This document shows positions 23,798 through 32,349 of a stretch of DNA of 32,399 nucleotides, piece by piece. Source of the DNA: Caryophanales bacterium UBA6768. Its GTDB lineage: Bacteria; Bacillota; Bacilli; Bacillales_D; Amphibacillaceae. Under the pieces are notes generated by a model, which searched no databases, had not been told where the DNA came from, and saw nothing but the letters and a program-made list of their open reading frames with translations. Positions within the stretch are counted from its first letter, which is position 1. The number at the start of each line of letters is the position of its first letter. The stretch is taken from the NCBI GenBank assembly GCA_002453315.1, contig DKGO01000023.1, positions 1-32,399 of the forward strand, read 5' to 3'. Made by a program: the position numbers and the translations under genes.

Positions 23798-24057
23798 GAT
23801 AATTGCTCCTCATTAAGTCGCTACATTCATATAATACCATAACTTCTTTAGAAAATCTTCACTTTTGGCCCAATTTGTTTTTGTTGAAATTTTACCTTAG
23901 ATTCTTTTCAGAAGGTATCCACACTTGTCACTAATAAGCTTTCGCTTTTCACGAATTAGACAAAATTAATGTTAAATTTAATTTTTTTTAATTATTTTTA
24001 CCCGTAATAGCACAATATTATGTATAATAGACTTGGTATATAGGGGGAATTTCAATC

Positions 24058-25200
24058 ATGTCAAGATTATTATATATTGTCGTTATCGTTGCTTTTTTAG
24101 ATACGTTTATTCAATTACCAATTATAACCCCATTCTCATTGCAATTGGGCGCATCTTATGTATTAGCTGGAGCCATTGTCGCTGTATACTCATTAACTAA
24201 TATGCTTGGTAATGTGATTGGTGGACATTGGATAGATACATTTGGCAGGAAAAAAATGCTTTTAGTCGGAATGTTTGTCGTTGCGGTAATTTTATTATTT
24301 TATCCTATCGTCCAAACTGCATGGCAGTTATTTTTTGTACGATTTTTTCATGGATTGGCCGGAGGTGTATTAATTCCGGCGGCGTTTGCCTATATTGGTG
24401 ATCAAAGTGCTAAAACAACGTCACGAGGAAAAACGATGGCTTTTACCGGGGCTAGTATAGGAATTTCCGCCATCATTGGACCGGCTATCGGTGGAGCAAT
24501 GGCTGCAAGAGCCTCAATGGAAAGTGTCTTTATTTTAGTTGCAATTTTATTTATTATCTCATCGCTGATCGTCTTATTTTTTGTGAAAGAATCTTACTAT
24601 ACGACAGAAAAAGGGAAATTTAATTTCAAAGAATTTATCCCACTTCTAAAACATCCATTAATCATTTTGTCTTCATTAGCAGCATTTTCTTTAATGGTAA
24701 GTAATGGGACATTAGCCTTTGCTTTACCACTAAATGTTGAAGAAATGGGCAGAACAACTGCGACGACAGGAATGTTGTTAAGTACGTTTGGCATTGTCGC
24801 CTTAATCGTCTTTTTAACTCCTTTAAATTTGATCTATGATCGGTTCTCATCTGTCAAACTCGTCATTGGCGGACTATTATTAATTGGTATCGCCATGCTG
24901 ACACTTAGCTTCTCAACGTTATTTATGGTTAATTTCATTGCCATGGTCATCTACGGTGTTGGCTTTTCATTTATCTTCCCTTCAATGAATAAAATTGTCG
25001 CCGAAGCATCAACTGAGGTCGACCGTGGGAAGGCTTACGGTGTTTTTTATGCGTTTTTTTCACTTGGAGTGGTTGTTGGCTCATCCCTTTCGGGAAGTAT
25101 CGCTGGCACACTTGGTTTACCTTTTTTAGTCTGTGCGACTATCATGATTATTTCAGTGGGAATTATTTTACTCATTGATAAAAAAATAGCTCGAGCGTAA
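24058..25200 (+). CDS. Major facilitator superfamily transporter
   Basis: This 380-residue protein has about twelve membrane helices and the MFS motif A, GHWIDTFGRKK (near 61-71), between helices two and three. The motif C-like GASIGISAIIGPAIGG around helix five is typical of drug:proton antiporters (DHA1 type). The substrate cannot be predicted; efflux of a small drug-like compound is the usual guess. GGGGGA lies ten bases before the ATG, and TATAAT at 24023-24028 is a probable -10. It is divergent from the TrpX-type operon and has its own terminator. Confidence 0.88.
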   Translation: MSRLLYIVVIVAFLDTFIQLPIITPFSLQLGASYVLAGAIVAVYSLTNMLGNVIGGHWIDTFGRKKMLLVGMFVVAVILLFYPIVQTAWQLFFVRFFHGLAGGVLIPAAFAYIGDQSAKTTSRGKTMAFTGASIGISAIIGPAIGGAMAARASMESVFILVAILFIISSLIVLFFVKESYYTTEKGKFNFKEFIPLLKHPLIILSSLAAFSLMVSNGTLAFALPLNVEEMGRTTATTGMLLSTFGIVALIVFLTPLNLIYDRFSSVKLVIGGLLLIGIAMLTLSFSTLFMVNFIAMVIYGVGFSFIFPSMNKIVAEASTEVDRGKAYGVFYAFFSLGVVVGSSLSGSIAGTLGLPFLVCATIMIISVGIILLIDKKIARA

Positions 25201-25204
25201 TAAT

Positions 25205-25250
25205 AAAAAAACTTGGATTGCCACATTTATATGGCTCTCCAGGTTTTTTT
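25205..25250 (+). terminator. Bidirectional terminator between MFS and ferritin-like genes
   Basis: An A-run with CTTGGA pairs with TCCAGG and a T-run, with an inner GCCA/TGGC stem. It serves the plus-strand MFS gene and the convergent minus-strand gene ending at 25263. Confidence 0.85.
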
Positions 25251-25262
25251 ACTTCTCACCAA

Positions 25263-25697
25263 TTATTTAAAATGTGGATCTAACAATATTCGTTCGATTT
25301 CTTCCTTATGTCCTGTTTCATCAGCAATCATGTCTTCTAATGTAATTACTAATTCTGTTAAACGTAATTCTTCTGCTTGTAATTTTCGCTTCTCGTAACG
25401 GTCAATCGTATCGATTTCCGCCTTTAATAAGGCTTCAAGTAATTCTTTTACTTCTGTCGGTTGTGGCACCTTAGCCGAAGTCGTCGTCGGTATCCCACCT
25501 AGCGATTTAATTTTTTCCGATAAATATAAAGCATGTCCCAGTTCATCGGTTACTTCTTCTTCAAAAAATGATTTAAGAGACGTTCGATATAATCCGGAAA
25601 CAACTGATGCACTATACGTATACTGAATTGCTGCCCCGTATTCGTTTGCTAAATCCTCATTCAATCCATCAATTAATTGTTTCATTTTATCATCCAT
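25263..25697 (-). CDS. Ferritin-like di-iron protein (bacterioferritin-type)
   Basis: This 144-residue four-helix protein has the full set of di-iron ligands at the expected spacing: Glu19 (LANEYGAA), Glu52-x-x-His55 (DELGHA), Glu94 (LKAEIDTI) and Glu127-x-x-His130 (DETGHK). Ligands within one subunit fit ferritin or bacterioferritin rather than Dps, whose sites lie between subunits. A likely role is iron storage or oxidation, or peroxide defence. The C-terminus is short, so assembly into a full cage is uncertain. AAAGGATGAG precedes the ATG. It is monocistronic, downstream of metA on the same strand. Confidence 0.8.
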   Translation of the reverse strand: MDDKMKQLIDGLNEDLANEYGAAIQYTYSASVVSGLYRTSLKSFFEEEVTDELGHALYLSEKIKSLGGIPTTTSAKVPQPTEVKELLEALLKAEIDTIDRYEKRKLQAEELRLTELVITLEDMIADETGHKEEIERILLDPHFK

Positions 25698-25794
25698 CTA
25701 ACTCATCCTTTCTATTTTTAATCGTATGTTGTAGTATCTGCCATTCCCATTTCTACCAACAATGAAACCGCCAAAGCCAATTGGTCCCAATGAA

Positions 25795-26703
25795 TTACTC
25801 CCATAGATATGGTGTTTCCTGATACACATAGTAGTTTAACCAATTTGAAAAAATTAAATGTGTATGTGAACGCCACATGTTTAATGGAGCCTTGTTCACA
25901 TCATTATTTGGAAAATAGTTTTCCGGGATGGCAATGTCTAAGCCTTTTTTTACATCCCGACGATATTCATCTGCTAATGTTGTTGCATCATATTCCAAAT
26001 GGCCTGTCACCATGATTTGTTTATTATCCTTAGATTTTATTAAAAATATCCCTGCATCGTCAGAAACCGAAAGTATTTTTAAATCAGGGTGATTTTTTAT
26101 CTCATCATAATCCACTTTTGTATAACGTGAATGGGGCGCATAAAAAATATCATTAAATCCTTGAACTAATTTGACAGTAGGATCTGTCACAGTATGAGCG
26201 AAAATCCCTGAACATTTCTTCGGTAAATCATATTTGTTTACCCCGAAATGGTAATATAAGGCAGCCTGGGCTCCCCAACAAATATTAAACACAGAAGTGA
26301 CGTTCGTTTTCGACCATGCCATAATTTCAACGAGCTCATCCCAATAAGTTACCTCTTCAAATGGCAAATGTTCAATCGGTGCCCCGGTAATAATTAATCC
26401 ATCAAAACGTGAGTCCTTAACTTCAGAAAAAGTATGATAAAAAGCATCTAAATGGGATTTACTGACGTTTTTTGAATTGTGTGATGCCATATGTAAAAAC
26501 GTCACATTCACTTGTAATGGCGTATTCCCTAATAACCTTAATAATTGAAGTTCCGTTCGTTCCTTTTCTGGCATCAAATTAACAATCGCTATCGTTAACG
26601 GACGAATATCTTGTGTTCTTGCTCTTTCATCATCCATGACAAAAATTTTCTCTTGTTTTAATCGTTCTCTTGCTGGTAACCCTTTCGGTATATTAATTGG
26701 CAT
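25795..26703 (-). CDS. metA: Homoserine O-acetyltransferase (MetA family)
   Basis: MetA (302 residues) acylates homoserine, the first committed step to methionine. The catalytic triad is present: Cys142 (FNICWGAQ), His235 and Glu237 (VTGHLEYD). Residue 111 is glutamate ([11 protein letters not shown]); in this family Glu111 goes with acetyl-CoA and Gly111 with succinyl-CoA, so acetylation is predicted despite the common succinyltransferase annotation. The start is ATG with AGGAG upstream, and TATAAT at 26744-26749 is a likely -10. No S-box leader is seen. Its substrate is supplied by hom in this window. Confidence 0.95.
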   Translation of the reverse strand: MPINIPKGLPARERLKQEKIFVMDDERARTQDIRPLTIAIVNLMPEKERTELQLLRLLGNTPLQVNVTFLHMASHNSKNVSKSHLDAFYHTFSEVKDSRFDGLIITGAPIEHLPFEEVTYWDELVEIMAWSKTNVTSVFNICWGAQAALYYHFGVNKYDLPKKCSGIFAHTVTDPTVKLVQGFNDIFYAPHSRYTKVDYDEIKNHPDLKILSVSDDAGIFLIKSKDNKQIMVTGHLEYDATTLADEYRRDVKKGLDIAIPENYFPNNDVNKAPLNMWRSHTHLIFSNWLNYYVYQETPYLWE

Positions 26704-26762
26704 GTTCCCACTCCTTACAAACTTCTCCTTAAAACCTACCTATATTATACCATCATTTATGA

Positions 26763-26801
26763 CGAAAAAAATGATTCCAACCTCCGTGGTCCAGAATCAT
26801 T
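26763..26801 (-). terminator. lemA-htpX terminator
   Basis: On the minus strand AATGATTC (26794-26801) pairs with GAATCATT (26770-26777) across a 16-nt loop, followed by a T-run. It ends the lemA-htpX transcript just before the metA promoter. Confidence 0.85.
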
Positions 26802-26850
26802 ATCAATAAACAATTTATTCCCAATAGAAACATCTCGTTTTATCACATCA

Positions 26851-27738
26851 TCACATATTTTCGAGTCGCTCAATCCGTTCCTCCATTGGTGGATGAGTTG
26901 CGAAGGCACTCCCTCGGTTTTTCCTTTTACGATTTAGTGGTCGCGCAATATACATCGATGCTGTCGCATCCTTGGCTTTTTCCACATCACGTTTGTCTTG
27001 ACTAATTTTTTTCAATGCTTTAATTAATCCTTGTGGATTTCTCGTCAATTCGACTGCTGTCGCATCTGCTAAAAATTCCCGATTCCGCGACACGGCAAAA
27101 CGAATCATTTGTGCAACAATTGGCGCTAAAATAACAACGGCTAAGGCGATAACTAAAATGATCGGGTTTGATCGATTATTACTGCTTCGTGACCTCCCAC
27201 CAAAAAATAACATTCTCATGGCAACATCCGTCATAATAATGATAAGACTCACTAAGGCAATACAAATCGTCATTAATCGGATGTCGTAATTACGGATATG
27301 ACCTAATTCATGAGCAGCCACACCTGCTAATTCTTCCCGATTTAATTGGTCTAACAATCCTGTCGTAAAAGCTACCGCAGATTTCTCCGGTTTAATCCCT
27401 GTTGCAAATGCATTTGGTGCAGGATCATTAACAATGTATACTTTTGGCATTGGGAGCCGTGCAGGGATGACTAATTCTTCAATAATACCGAACAATTGTG
27501 GATGATCTGCTTTTTTAATTTCCCGTGCTCCTGACATACTTAACACTTGAGATCCGGCTGACATGTATGTAAATGGAATATAAAAAATTAACACAATGGC
27601 AGTGATTATTAAGCCTAAGTAAATACTTTCAGATAATATAAAGCCAAGTGCTCCTCCGAAAATCATGACGACGAGGCAAAACACAATGACTAACCAGATT
27701 GTTTTTCGTTTATTTTCTTGAATTTGTCTATATAACAT
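26851..27738 (-). CDS. htpX: Membrane zinc metalloprotease HtpX
   Basis: HtpX (295 residues) is an M48 protease that degrades misfolded membrane proteins. It has two N-terminal membrane helices (about 14-35 and 40-58), the zinc motif HELGH (143-147) with catalytic Glu144, two further hydrophobic segments (about 155-175 and 190-215), and the third-ligand region SRNREFLADATAVEL. The C-terminus has the usual FATHPPMEERIERLE. The ribosome site (GGTGA) is weak. It follows lemA by 13 bp; the pair is a common Firmicutes operon for envelope quality control. Confidence 0.95.
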   Translation of the reverse strand: MLYRQIQENKRKTIWLVIVFCLVVMIFGGALGFILSESIYLGLIITAIVLIFYIPFTYMSAGSQVLSMSGAREIKKADHPQLFGIIEELVIPARLPMPKVYIVNDPAPNAFATGIKPEKSAVAFTTGLLDQLNREELAGVAAHELGHIRNYDIRLMTICIALVSLIIIMTDVAMRMLFFGGRSRSSNNRSNPIILVIALAVVILAPIVAQMIRFAVSRNREFLADATAVELTRNPQGLIKALKKISQDKRDVEKAKDATASMYIARPLNRKRKNRGSAFATHPPMEERIERLENM

Positions 27739-27751
27739 ATTTTATCACCAA

Positions 27752-28300
27752 TTAAAATTTTACAGTCGGTGCTTCCCTTTCCGCTTCAGGGATGGTTAAT
27801 TGTTCCTCTTTTTGAAAATTAAACATACCGGCAATGATATTTGTTGGAAACGACTCACGTTTTATATTATATTCAGCCACAGTCTTATTGTATAACTGAC
27901 GCGAATACGATACTTTATTTTCCGTTTCAGTTAACTCATTTTGTAAATTTAGAAAATTTTGATTTGCCTTTAAATCCGGATATGATTCTGATAAAGCAAA
28001 AATCGACTTCAAAGCTGTTTGGATTTGATTATCTGCTTCAATTCTTTCTTGAGGTGTTCCTGATACGAGTTGATTTCGTGCTTGGATGACTTTTTCTAAC
28101 GTATCTTTTTCATGTTCAGCATATCCTTTTACCGTGTTGACTAGATTTGGTATTAGGTCATGGCGTCTTTTTAATTGTACATCAATTTGACTCCAGGATT
28201 CTTTCACCCAGTTTCTAAATTTAACAAGGCCATTATATTGTGATACAACATAGGCTCCAATTAAAAGTACTAACACGATAACGATAATAATCGCAATCAT
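27752..28300 (-). CDS. lemA: LemA family protein
   Basis: LemA (182 residues) has one N-terminal membrane helix (about 2-20), then a helical bundle with the family block LVKFRNWVKESWSQIDVQLKRR and DLIPNLVNTVKGYAEHEK. It ends in FNFQKEEQLTIPEAEREAPTVKF, typical of the family. The function is unclear; it is usually encoded with htpX, as here. I start at 28300, seven bases after GGAAGG; seven extra codons upstream would bury that site. An extended -10 (TGTTATAAT on the minus strand, 28334-28342) is the probable promoter. Confidence 0.93.
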   Translation of the reverse strand: MIAIIIVIVLVLLIGAYVVSQYNGLVKFRNWVKESWSQIDVQLKRRHDLIPNLVNTVKGYAEHEKDTLEKVIQARNQLVSGTPQERIEADNQIQTALKSIFALSESYPDLKANQNFLNLQNELTETENKVSYSRQLYNKTVAEYNIKRESFPTNIIAGMFNFQKEEQLTIPEAEREAPTVKF

Positions 28301-28369
28301 TTCTACACCTTCCTCCATCATTTTAATAGTTAGATTATAACATAATTCTGTCTACAAGGAAGGCATTTA

Positions 28370-28533
28370 TTATCCACATCCCAACGTGTATAATTTTGTC
28401 GAATGGGGTAAAATCTTGTCATATCAACTTCCTTTCTTCTGTGGATAACTTTGTGGATACTGTGGACAACGTGGATAAGTTAAGCTAATTGTTGCCACAT
28501 AAACAGTTAAGTAACCCTTTTGATTGTGGATAA
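28370..28533. promoter_or_regulatory. DnaA-box cluster
   Basis: Three perfect DnaA boxes (TTATCCACA or its complement) lie at 28370-28378, 28440-28448 and 28525-28533. Three with one mismatch stand head to tail at 28452-28460 (TGTGGATAC), 28461-28469 (TGTGGACAA) and 28470-28478 (CGTGGATAA), exactly 9 bp apart. The region lies between the divergent lemA and alkyltransferase-like genes. There is no dnaA, dnaN or obvious unwinding element, so it is not oriC as seen here. Confidence 0.75.
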
Positions 28534-28570
28534 ATTTCCTCCATATGTTAGACTATAATTGGTGATAAAA

Positions 28571-28897
28571 ATGACCCCCTTTACAAAAAAGGCAACTGAT
28601 ATTTTACAAAAGATTCCCCATGGGAAAGTTACCACCTATGGGCAAATTGCCTATTTAGCTGGCAATAAACGCGCAGCAAGACAAATTGCTCGGATTCTCT
28701 ATTCGATGAGTGACAAACATCAGCTTCCATGGCATCGTGTCGTTAATGCCAAAGGGGACATTGTTTCACCGAATAAGGAAAAACAAAGGGACAAATTAAT
28801 CTCAGAGGGTGTTACTGTCAATCACAATGACCGTGTCAATTTAAGTATTTATCAATGGCAATATGATGGCCATGAAGCCGATTGGATGGAAGGATAG
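28571..28897 (+). CDS. Alkyltransferase-like (ATL) protein, MGMT family
   Basis: This 108-residue protein is the DNA-binding domain of the O6-methylguanine methyltransferase family. The catalytic PCHR is PWHR (53-56), with tryptophan for cysteine, so it cannot accept a methyl group. Such ATL proteins bind O6-alkylguanine and pass the lesion to nucleotide excision repair. The helix-turn-helix GQIAYLAG and AARQIARIL is kept. A TATAAT at 28554-28559 would place the transcript start only a few bases before the ATG; TTG (28559) and GTG (28562) starts upstream are possible. DnaA boxes lie directly upstream. Confidence 0.88.
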   Translation: MTPFTKKATDILQKIPHGKVTTYGQIAYLAGNKRAARQIARILYSMSDKHQLPWHRVVNAKGDIVSPNKEKQRDKLISEGVTVNHNDRVNLSIYQWQYDGHEADWMEG

Positions 28898-29035
28898 TCT
28901 TCGTATATTAAAATTCGATGTCTACCAGCCAATACATACCATTCTTTCACAAAAACGTCACCATTTTTAAACATACATGTAAAATTTTCGCTTATAATTT
29001 AATTATGGCACTTTTTTTATAAAAGAGGGATGAAA

Positions 29036-31171
29036 ATGCATTCATTTTTAAATCGTTTAACCGATAAAATTGTTACGAAAAAAGGAGTATGGTTCACTGT
29101 CGCTATTTGGCTTGCCGCCATTGTTATGTTATCTTTGTTAGCTCCCGGTTCTAAACAATATTCCGTCAACAATGTTTCTGAACTATATCCTGATAAAAGT
29201 CCATCTGTTATTGCTCAGAAAAAGTTAGATGACTATTTTCAAGATGCTGATGGATTACCGGGTATTTTCGTATTTGAAGCGGAACAAGGAATCGTTCATT
29301 TAGAAGAATTAACTAATTTCACGGAGGCATTTCTTGAGGAAAATATTCCTTATGTGAAGTCGATGATTCCATTACACTTTCTACCTCCTGAAGCAACGAA
29401 GTCATTTTTTTCTGATGATGAAACAGCAGCCTTTTTACCAATTTTATTTGAGCCTGATATGACATCAAAAGAAATTAAAATTGCATTAGCAGACATCATG
29501 CCATTAATTGAAAAACATACAGATCTCACTGTCCATGTGACAGGGCCAGCTGGTATTGCTGTTGATGCGACTGATTTATTTTCCCGAGCTGATTTAGTCT
29601 TATTGTTTTCAACGATTGGTATTATTCTAATTTTATTGATTGTTACTTATCGCTCCCCACTGCTCGCACTCATCCCATTATTAGCGGCTGTGTTTGTTTA
29701 CGGATTGGCTGACCGTGTCCTTGGTTTATTAGGATTAAGTGGCGTTGAGTTAGCGAAGCAATCACTTTCAATTATGATGATTTTACTATTTGCTGTCGTC
29801 ATCGATTATTCATTATTTATCTTTTCTAGATTTCGTGAAGAATTAAAAGTAATTGATGATAAATACGAGGCAATGCGGCGTGCGATGCGAGAAATTGGCA
29901 TCCCGATTTTTTATTCGAGTTCGACGATATTTTTAGCGATGGTTGTCTTATTTTTAGCCAGTTTTGGTGATTATAAAAATTTTGCCCCGATATTTACGAC
30001 GACAATATTCGTGGTGATGATAGGGGCAATCACGCTTATTCCGGCATTGTTTACTATATTTGGTCGGCGCTCCTTTTGGCCTAAGGTACCACAAGTAGGT
30101 GACGAAGGAATTCGCTCATCATCATTATGGTCGCAAATCGGGAAATTAGTATCGAGTAGACCTGTTGTTGCTGTTATCTCAATTAGTGTTATTTTACTCG
30201 TCTTTAGTGCTAATATTTTTGGATTAACATTTGAATACAATACATTAAAATCTTTTCCTGATGATATGCCTTCACGTGAAGGATATCACGTATTAGAAGA
30301 AAAGTTTGAAAAAGGGACACTTGCACCAACAGATATTATTTTCGAATCAAAGGCCCCATTAGCAGAAGATGAGCAAAATGCTTTAAAGGAAAATTTAGAA
30401 AAACAACCTTTGGTAAGCAGTGTTAGAGTTGCTAACATTTCTGAAGATGAACAAGTGTTACATATGGAGTTGACATTTACTGACGACCCTTATGGTGTGC
30501 CCGTGATGAATGCATTAGAGGAGATGATGAAAAGTTCCAAAGAGGTAATGTCAGCAGCGAAGGTAAATGGTGAATTCCATTTCGCTGGTGAAACAGCCGC
30601 CTCAGTTGATAATCGTAACGTCAATTACCGTGACCTTACCGTTATCGTCCTTATTGAAACGTTTCTCATTTTTGCCATGCTCATGTTGTTAACTCGTTCA
30701 ATTACGATTTCCGGTGTGATGATTGGAACGATTGTCTTGTCGTTTTTAGCTGCATTAGGATTAGGTGTCTTTTTAACAGAATATATCTTCGGTGTTTCAG
30801 CCATTAGTAATCGAATCCCAATTTATGCCTTTGTATTTCTTGTTACACTAGGAATCGACTACAACATTTTTCTTGTCTCCCGATTTTTGGAAGAGAAAAA
30901 ACATTTTCCTGTTAAAAAAGCCGTCGAATTAGCCGTTGCTAATACTGGCGGGGTCATTTCATCAGCGGGAATAATTTTAGCCGCGACATTTGCTGTTTTA
31001 ATGACACAACCTATCCAAGATTTATCGTTATTCGGCTTTATCGTCGCACTAGGTATTTTAATGGATACATTTTTAATTAGAGGTGTATTACTCCCTGGTC
31101 TCTTAATTTTATTAGAAAAAAATGAACATTTACGGATTGTTCGACGACGCAAGCCATCATCGAAATCATGA
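29036..31171 (+). CDS. MMPL/RND family transporter
   Basis: This 711-residue protein has the duplicated RND layout: one helix, a large outer domain (about 35-180), five helices, a second helix and outer domain (about 375-540), then five helices. The MMPL hallmark Asp-Tyr pairs occur in VVIDYSLFIFSRF and LGIDYNIFLVSRF. It resembles B. subtilis YdfJ/YdgH and mycobacterial MmpL proteins, proton-driven exporters of lipids or hydrophobic compounds. I start at 29036, six bases after AGAGGG; the ATG at 29030 lies on that site. No linked TetR regulator is seen. The substrate is unknown. Confidence 0.9.
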   Translation: MHSFLNRLTDKIVTKKGVWFTVAIWLAAIVMLSLLAPGSKQYSVNNVSELYPDKSPSVIAQKKLDDYFQDADGLPGIFVFEAEQGIVHLEELTNFTEAFLEENIPYVKSMIPLHFLPPEATKSFFSDDETAAFLPILFEPDMTSKEIKIALADIMPLIEKHTDLTVHVTGPAGIAVDATDLFSRADLVLLFSTIGIILILLIVTYRSPLLALIPLLAAVFVYGLADRVLGLLGLSGVELAKQSLSIMMILLFAVVIDYSLFIFSRFREELKVIDDKYEAMRRAMREIGIPIFYSSSTIFLAMVVLFLASFGDYKNFAPIFTTTIFVVMIGAITLIPALFTIFGRRSFWPKVPQVGDEGIRSSSLWSQIGKLVSSRPVVAVISISVILLVFSANIFGLTFEYNTLKSFPDDMPSREGYHVLEEKFEKGTLAPTDIIFESKAPLAEDEQNALKENLEKQPLVSSVRVANISEDEQVLHMELTFTDDPYGVPVMNALEEMMKSSKEVMSAAKVNGEFHFAGETAASVDNRNVNYRDLTVIVLIETFLIFAMLMLLTRSITISGVMIGTIVLSFLAALGLGVFLTEYIFGVSAISNRIPIYAFVFLVTLGIDYNIFLVSRFLEEKKHFPVKKAVELAVANTGGVISSAGIILAATFAVLMTQPIQDLSLFGFIVALGILMDTFLIRGVLLPGLLILLEKNEHLRIVRRRKPSSKS

Positions 31172-31203
31172 TGACCTATTTGAAAAATGGCATTTATCAT
31201 GAC

Positions 31204-31241
31204 AAATGCCAAGTATTCTCTAAGGTACTTGGCATTTTTAT
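31204..31241 (+). terminator. Bidirectional terminator after the MMPL gene
   Basis: AAATGCCAAGTA (31204-31215) pairs perfectly with TACTTGGCATTT (31226-31237) around a 10-nt loop, then TTATT. It separates convergent genes. Confidence 0.9.
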
Positions 31242-31283
31242 TAACTATTTGTTTATTTTGAAAAGCCTGTTTTTGTAATACAC

Positions 31284-32225
31284 TTAATCATTCGTTTGCA
31301 TATTCGGAATTCGGAAAACTTGGGCATTAGCTTTAACTTCATCAGGCACTGTCACGACATCGACATTGTTAAAATTACTATAAGTGTAGTTGATTGTTTC
31401 GATTGAACGGACTTCCCCCGCACCCATATCCACCGTTTGTTCGTAATCCATTCCCATTTCCACAATATAAAATGTGTCTTTATCTATTTTAAATCGATAA
31501 GAACCTGAGACATCTTTTATTATACTTGTCATCGTGTCATATAATTCACCATTGCTGTAATATTTCAGGCCCGCAAAGGCTACTTCCTTAAATTCCCCAC
31601 CAGAGCCAGTATATGATAATGTATAGTGATGACTATCTTCCTCCATGTCAAAGACCTCGTAAACATCTTCATAATACTTTAATTGTTTATCCGTTACCAT
31701 CGCAATCATATCACTGAATAAACCGCCTTCCCCTAGTGGAATCAACATCCATTGGGGTAATTCAGATCCTTTCATATAAAAATTCCCATCTGACATATAC
31801 ATCTCATAGTTTGAATTCCCTTCCAATGATGAAACGGTGTTAACATTAATGTGTTGTTGCACAGGATTTAACGACAGTTCACCTATCACTTCACTCTTTT
31901 CATCTTCAGTAACACCCATCATATCGGTAGTCGAATCAATCGTGCCAGAGATTGCCATCCCTGTCATTTCACTCATCACTTCTGCTACTTTTGCCAAAAT
32001 TTCTTGTGCATCTAATTCCGAAGGTTCCTCCTCATCATTCCCATTTGATGGCTCATTCTCGGATGAATGACTCTCATTATTTTCTGTTGTTGTGGACGTA
32101 GCATTTTCGACTGAATTGTCGTTATCGGCTTGATTACTTAAAAAATCTAAATCAAAACTACATGCTGACAACATAAAAACGAGCAATAATAATACTGGTA
32201 AATAAAGCCTTCTAGCATTAAGCAA
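31284..32225 (-). CDS. DUF6612-type lipoprotein
   Basis: This 313-residue lipoprotein has a signal peptide ending in the lipobox LSAC (Cys22), an acidic Asn/Ser/Glu/Thr linker (about 28-72), and a folded domain of about 240 residues beginning AQEILAKVAEVMSEMTGMAISG. The long beta-rich domain with QWMLIPLGE, YYEDVYEVFDMEED and YRFKIDKDTFYIVEM recalls the DUF6612 group, related in shape to LppX/LprG lipid-binding lipoproteins. It lies next to an MMPL transporter, as LppX-like proteins do in mycobacteria, but the genes are convergent. The start is TTG, five bases after GGAGGAG. Confidence 0.75.
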   Translation of the reverse strand: MLNARRLYLPVLLLLVFMLSACSFDLDFLSNQADNDNSVENATSTTTENNESHSSENEPSNGNDEEEPSELDAQEILAKVAEVMSEMTGMAISGTIDSTTDMMGVTEDEKSEVIGELSLNPVQQHINVNTVSSLEGNSNYEMYMSDGNFYMKGSELPQWMLIPLGEGGLFSDMIAMVTDKQLKYYEDVYEVFDMEEDSHHYTLSYTGSGGEFKEVAFAGLKYYSNGELYDTMTSIIKDVSGSYRFKIDKDTFYIVEMGMDYEQTVDMGAGEVRSIETINYTYSNFNNVDVVTVPDEVKANAQVFRIPNMQTND

Positions 32226-32349
32226 CTTTTCTCCTCCTCTGCCTATGTTTTATTATTAGGGTTATTAATCTATTTTCCACCTAATAAACACATTACTCCC
32301 TTAATGTTAACTAAAGGTTAATTTTTAAAAATTAACTTCAATTTTTATC

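Noticed and set aside
23738..23815. A 23-codon minus-strand frame across the nested hairpin
   Set aside because: Its codons are dictated by the inverted repeat; no supporting homology or promoter.
26704..26762. S-box (SAM riboswitch) before metA
   Set aside because: The space between the lemA-htpX terminator and metA is too short for one and lacks its motifs.
28370..28533. Chromosomal origin oriC
   Set aside because: DnaA boxes are present, but no dnaA, dnaN, rpmH or clear AT-rich unwinding element is nearby.
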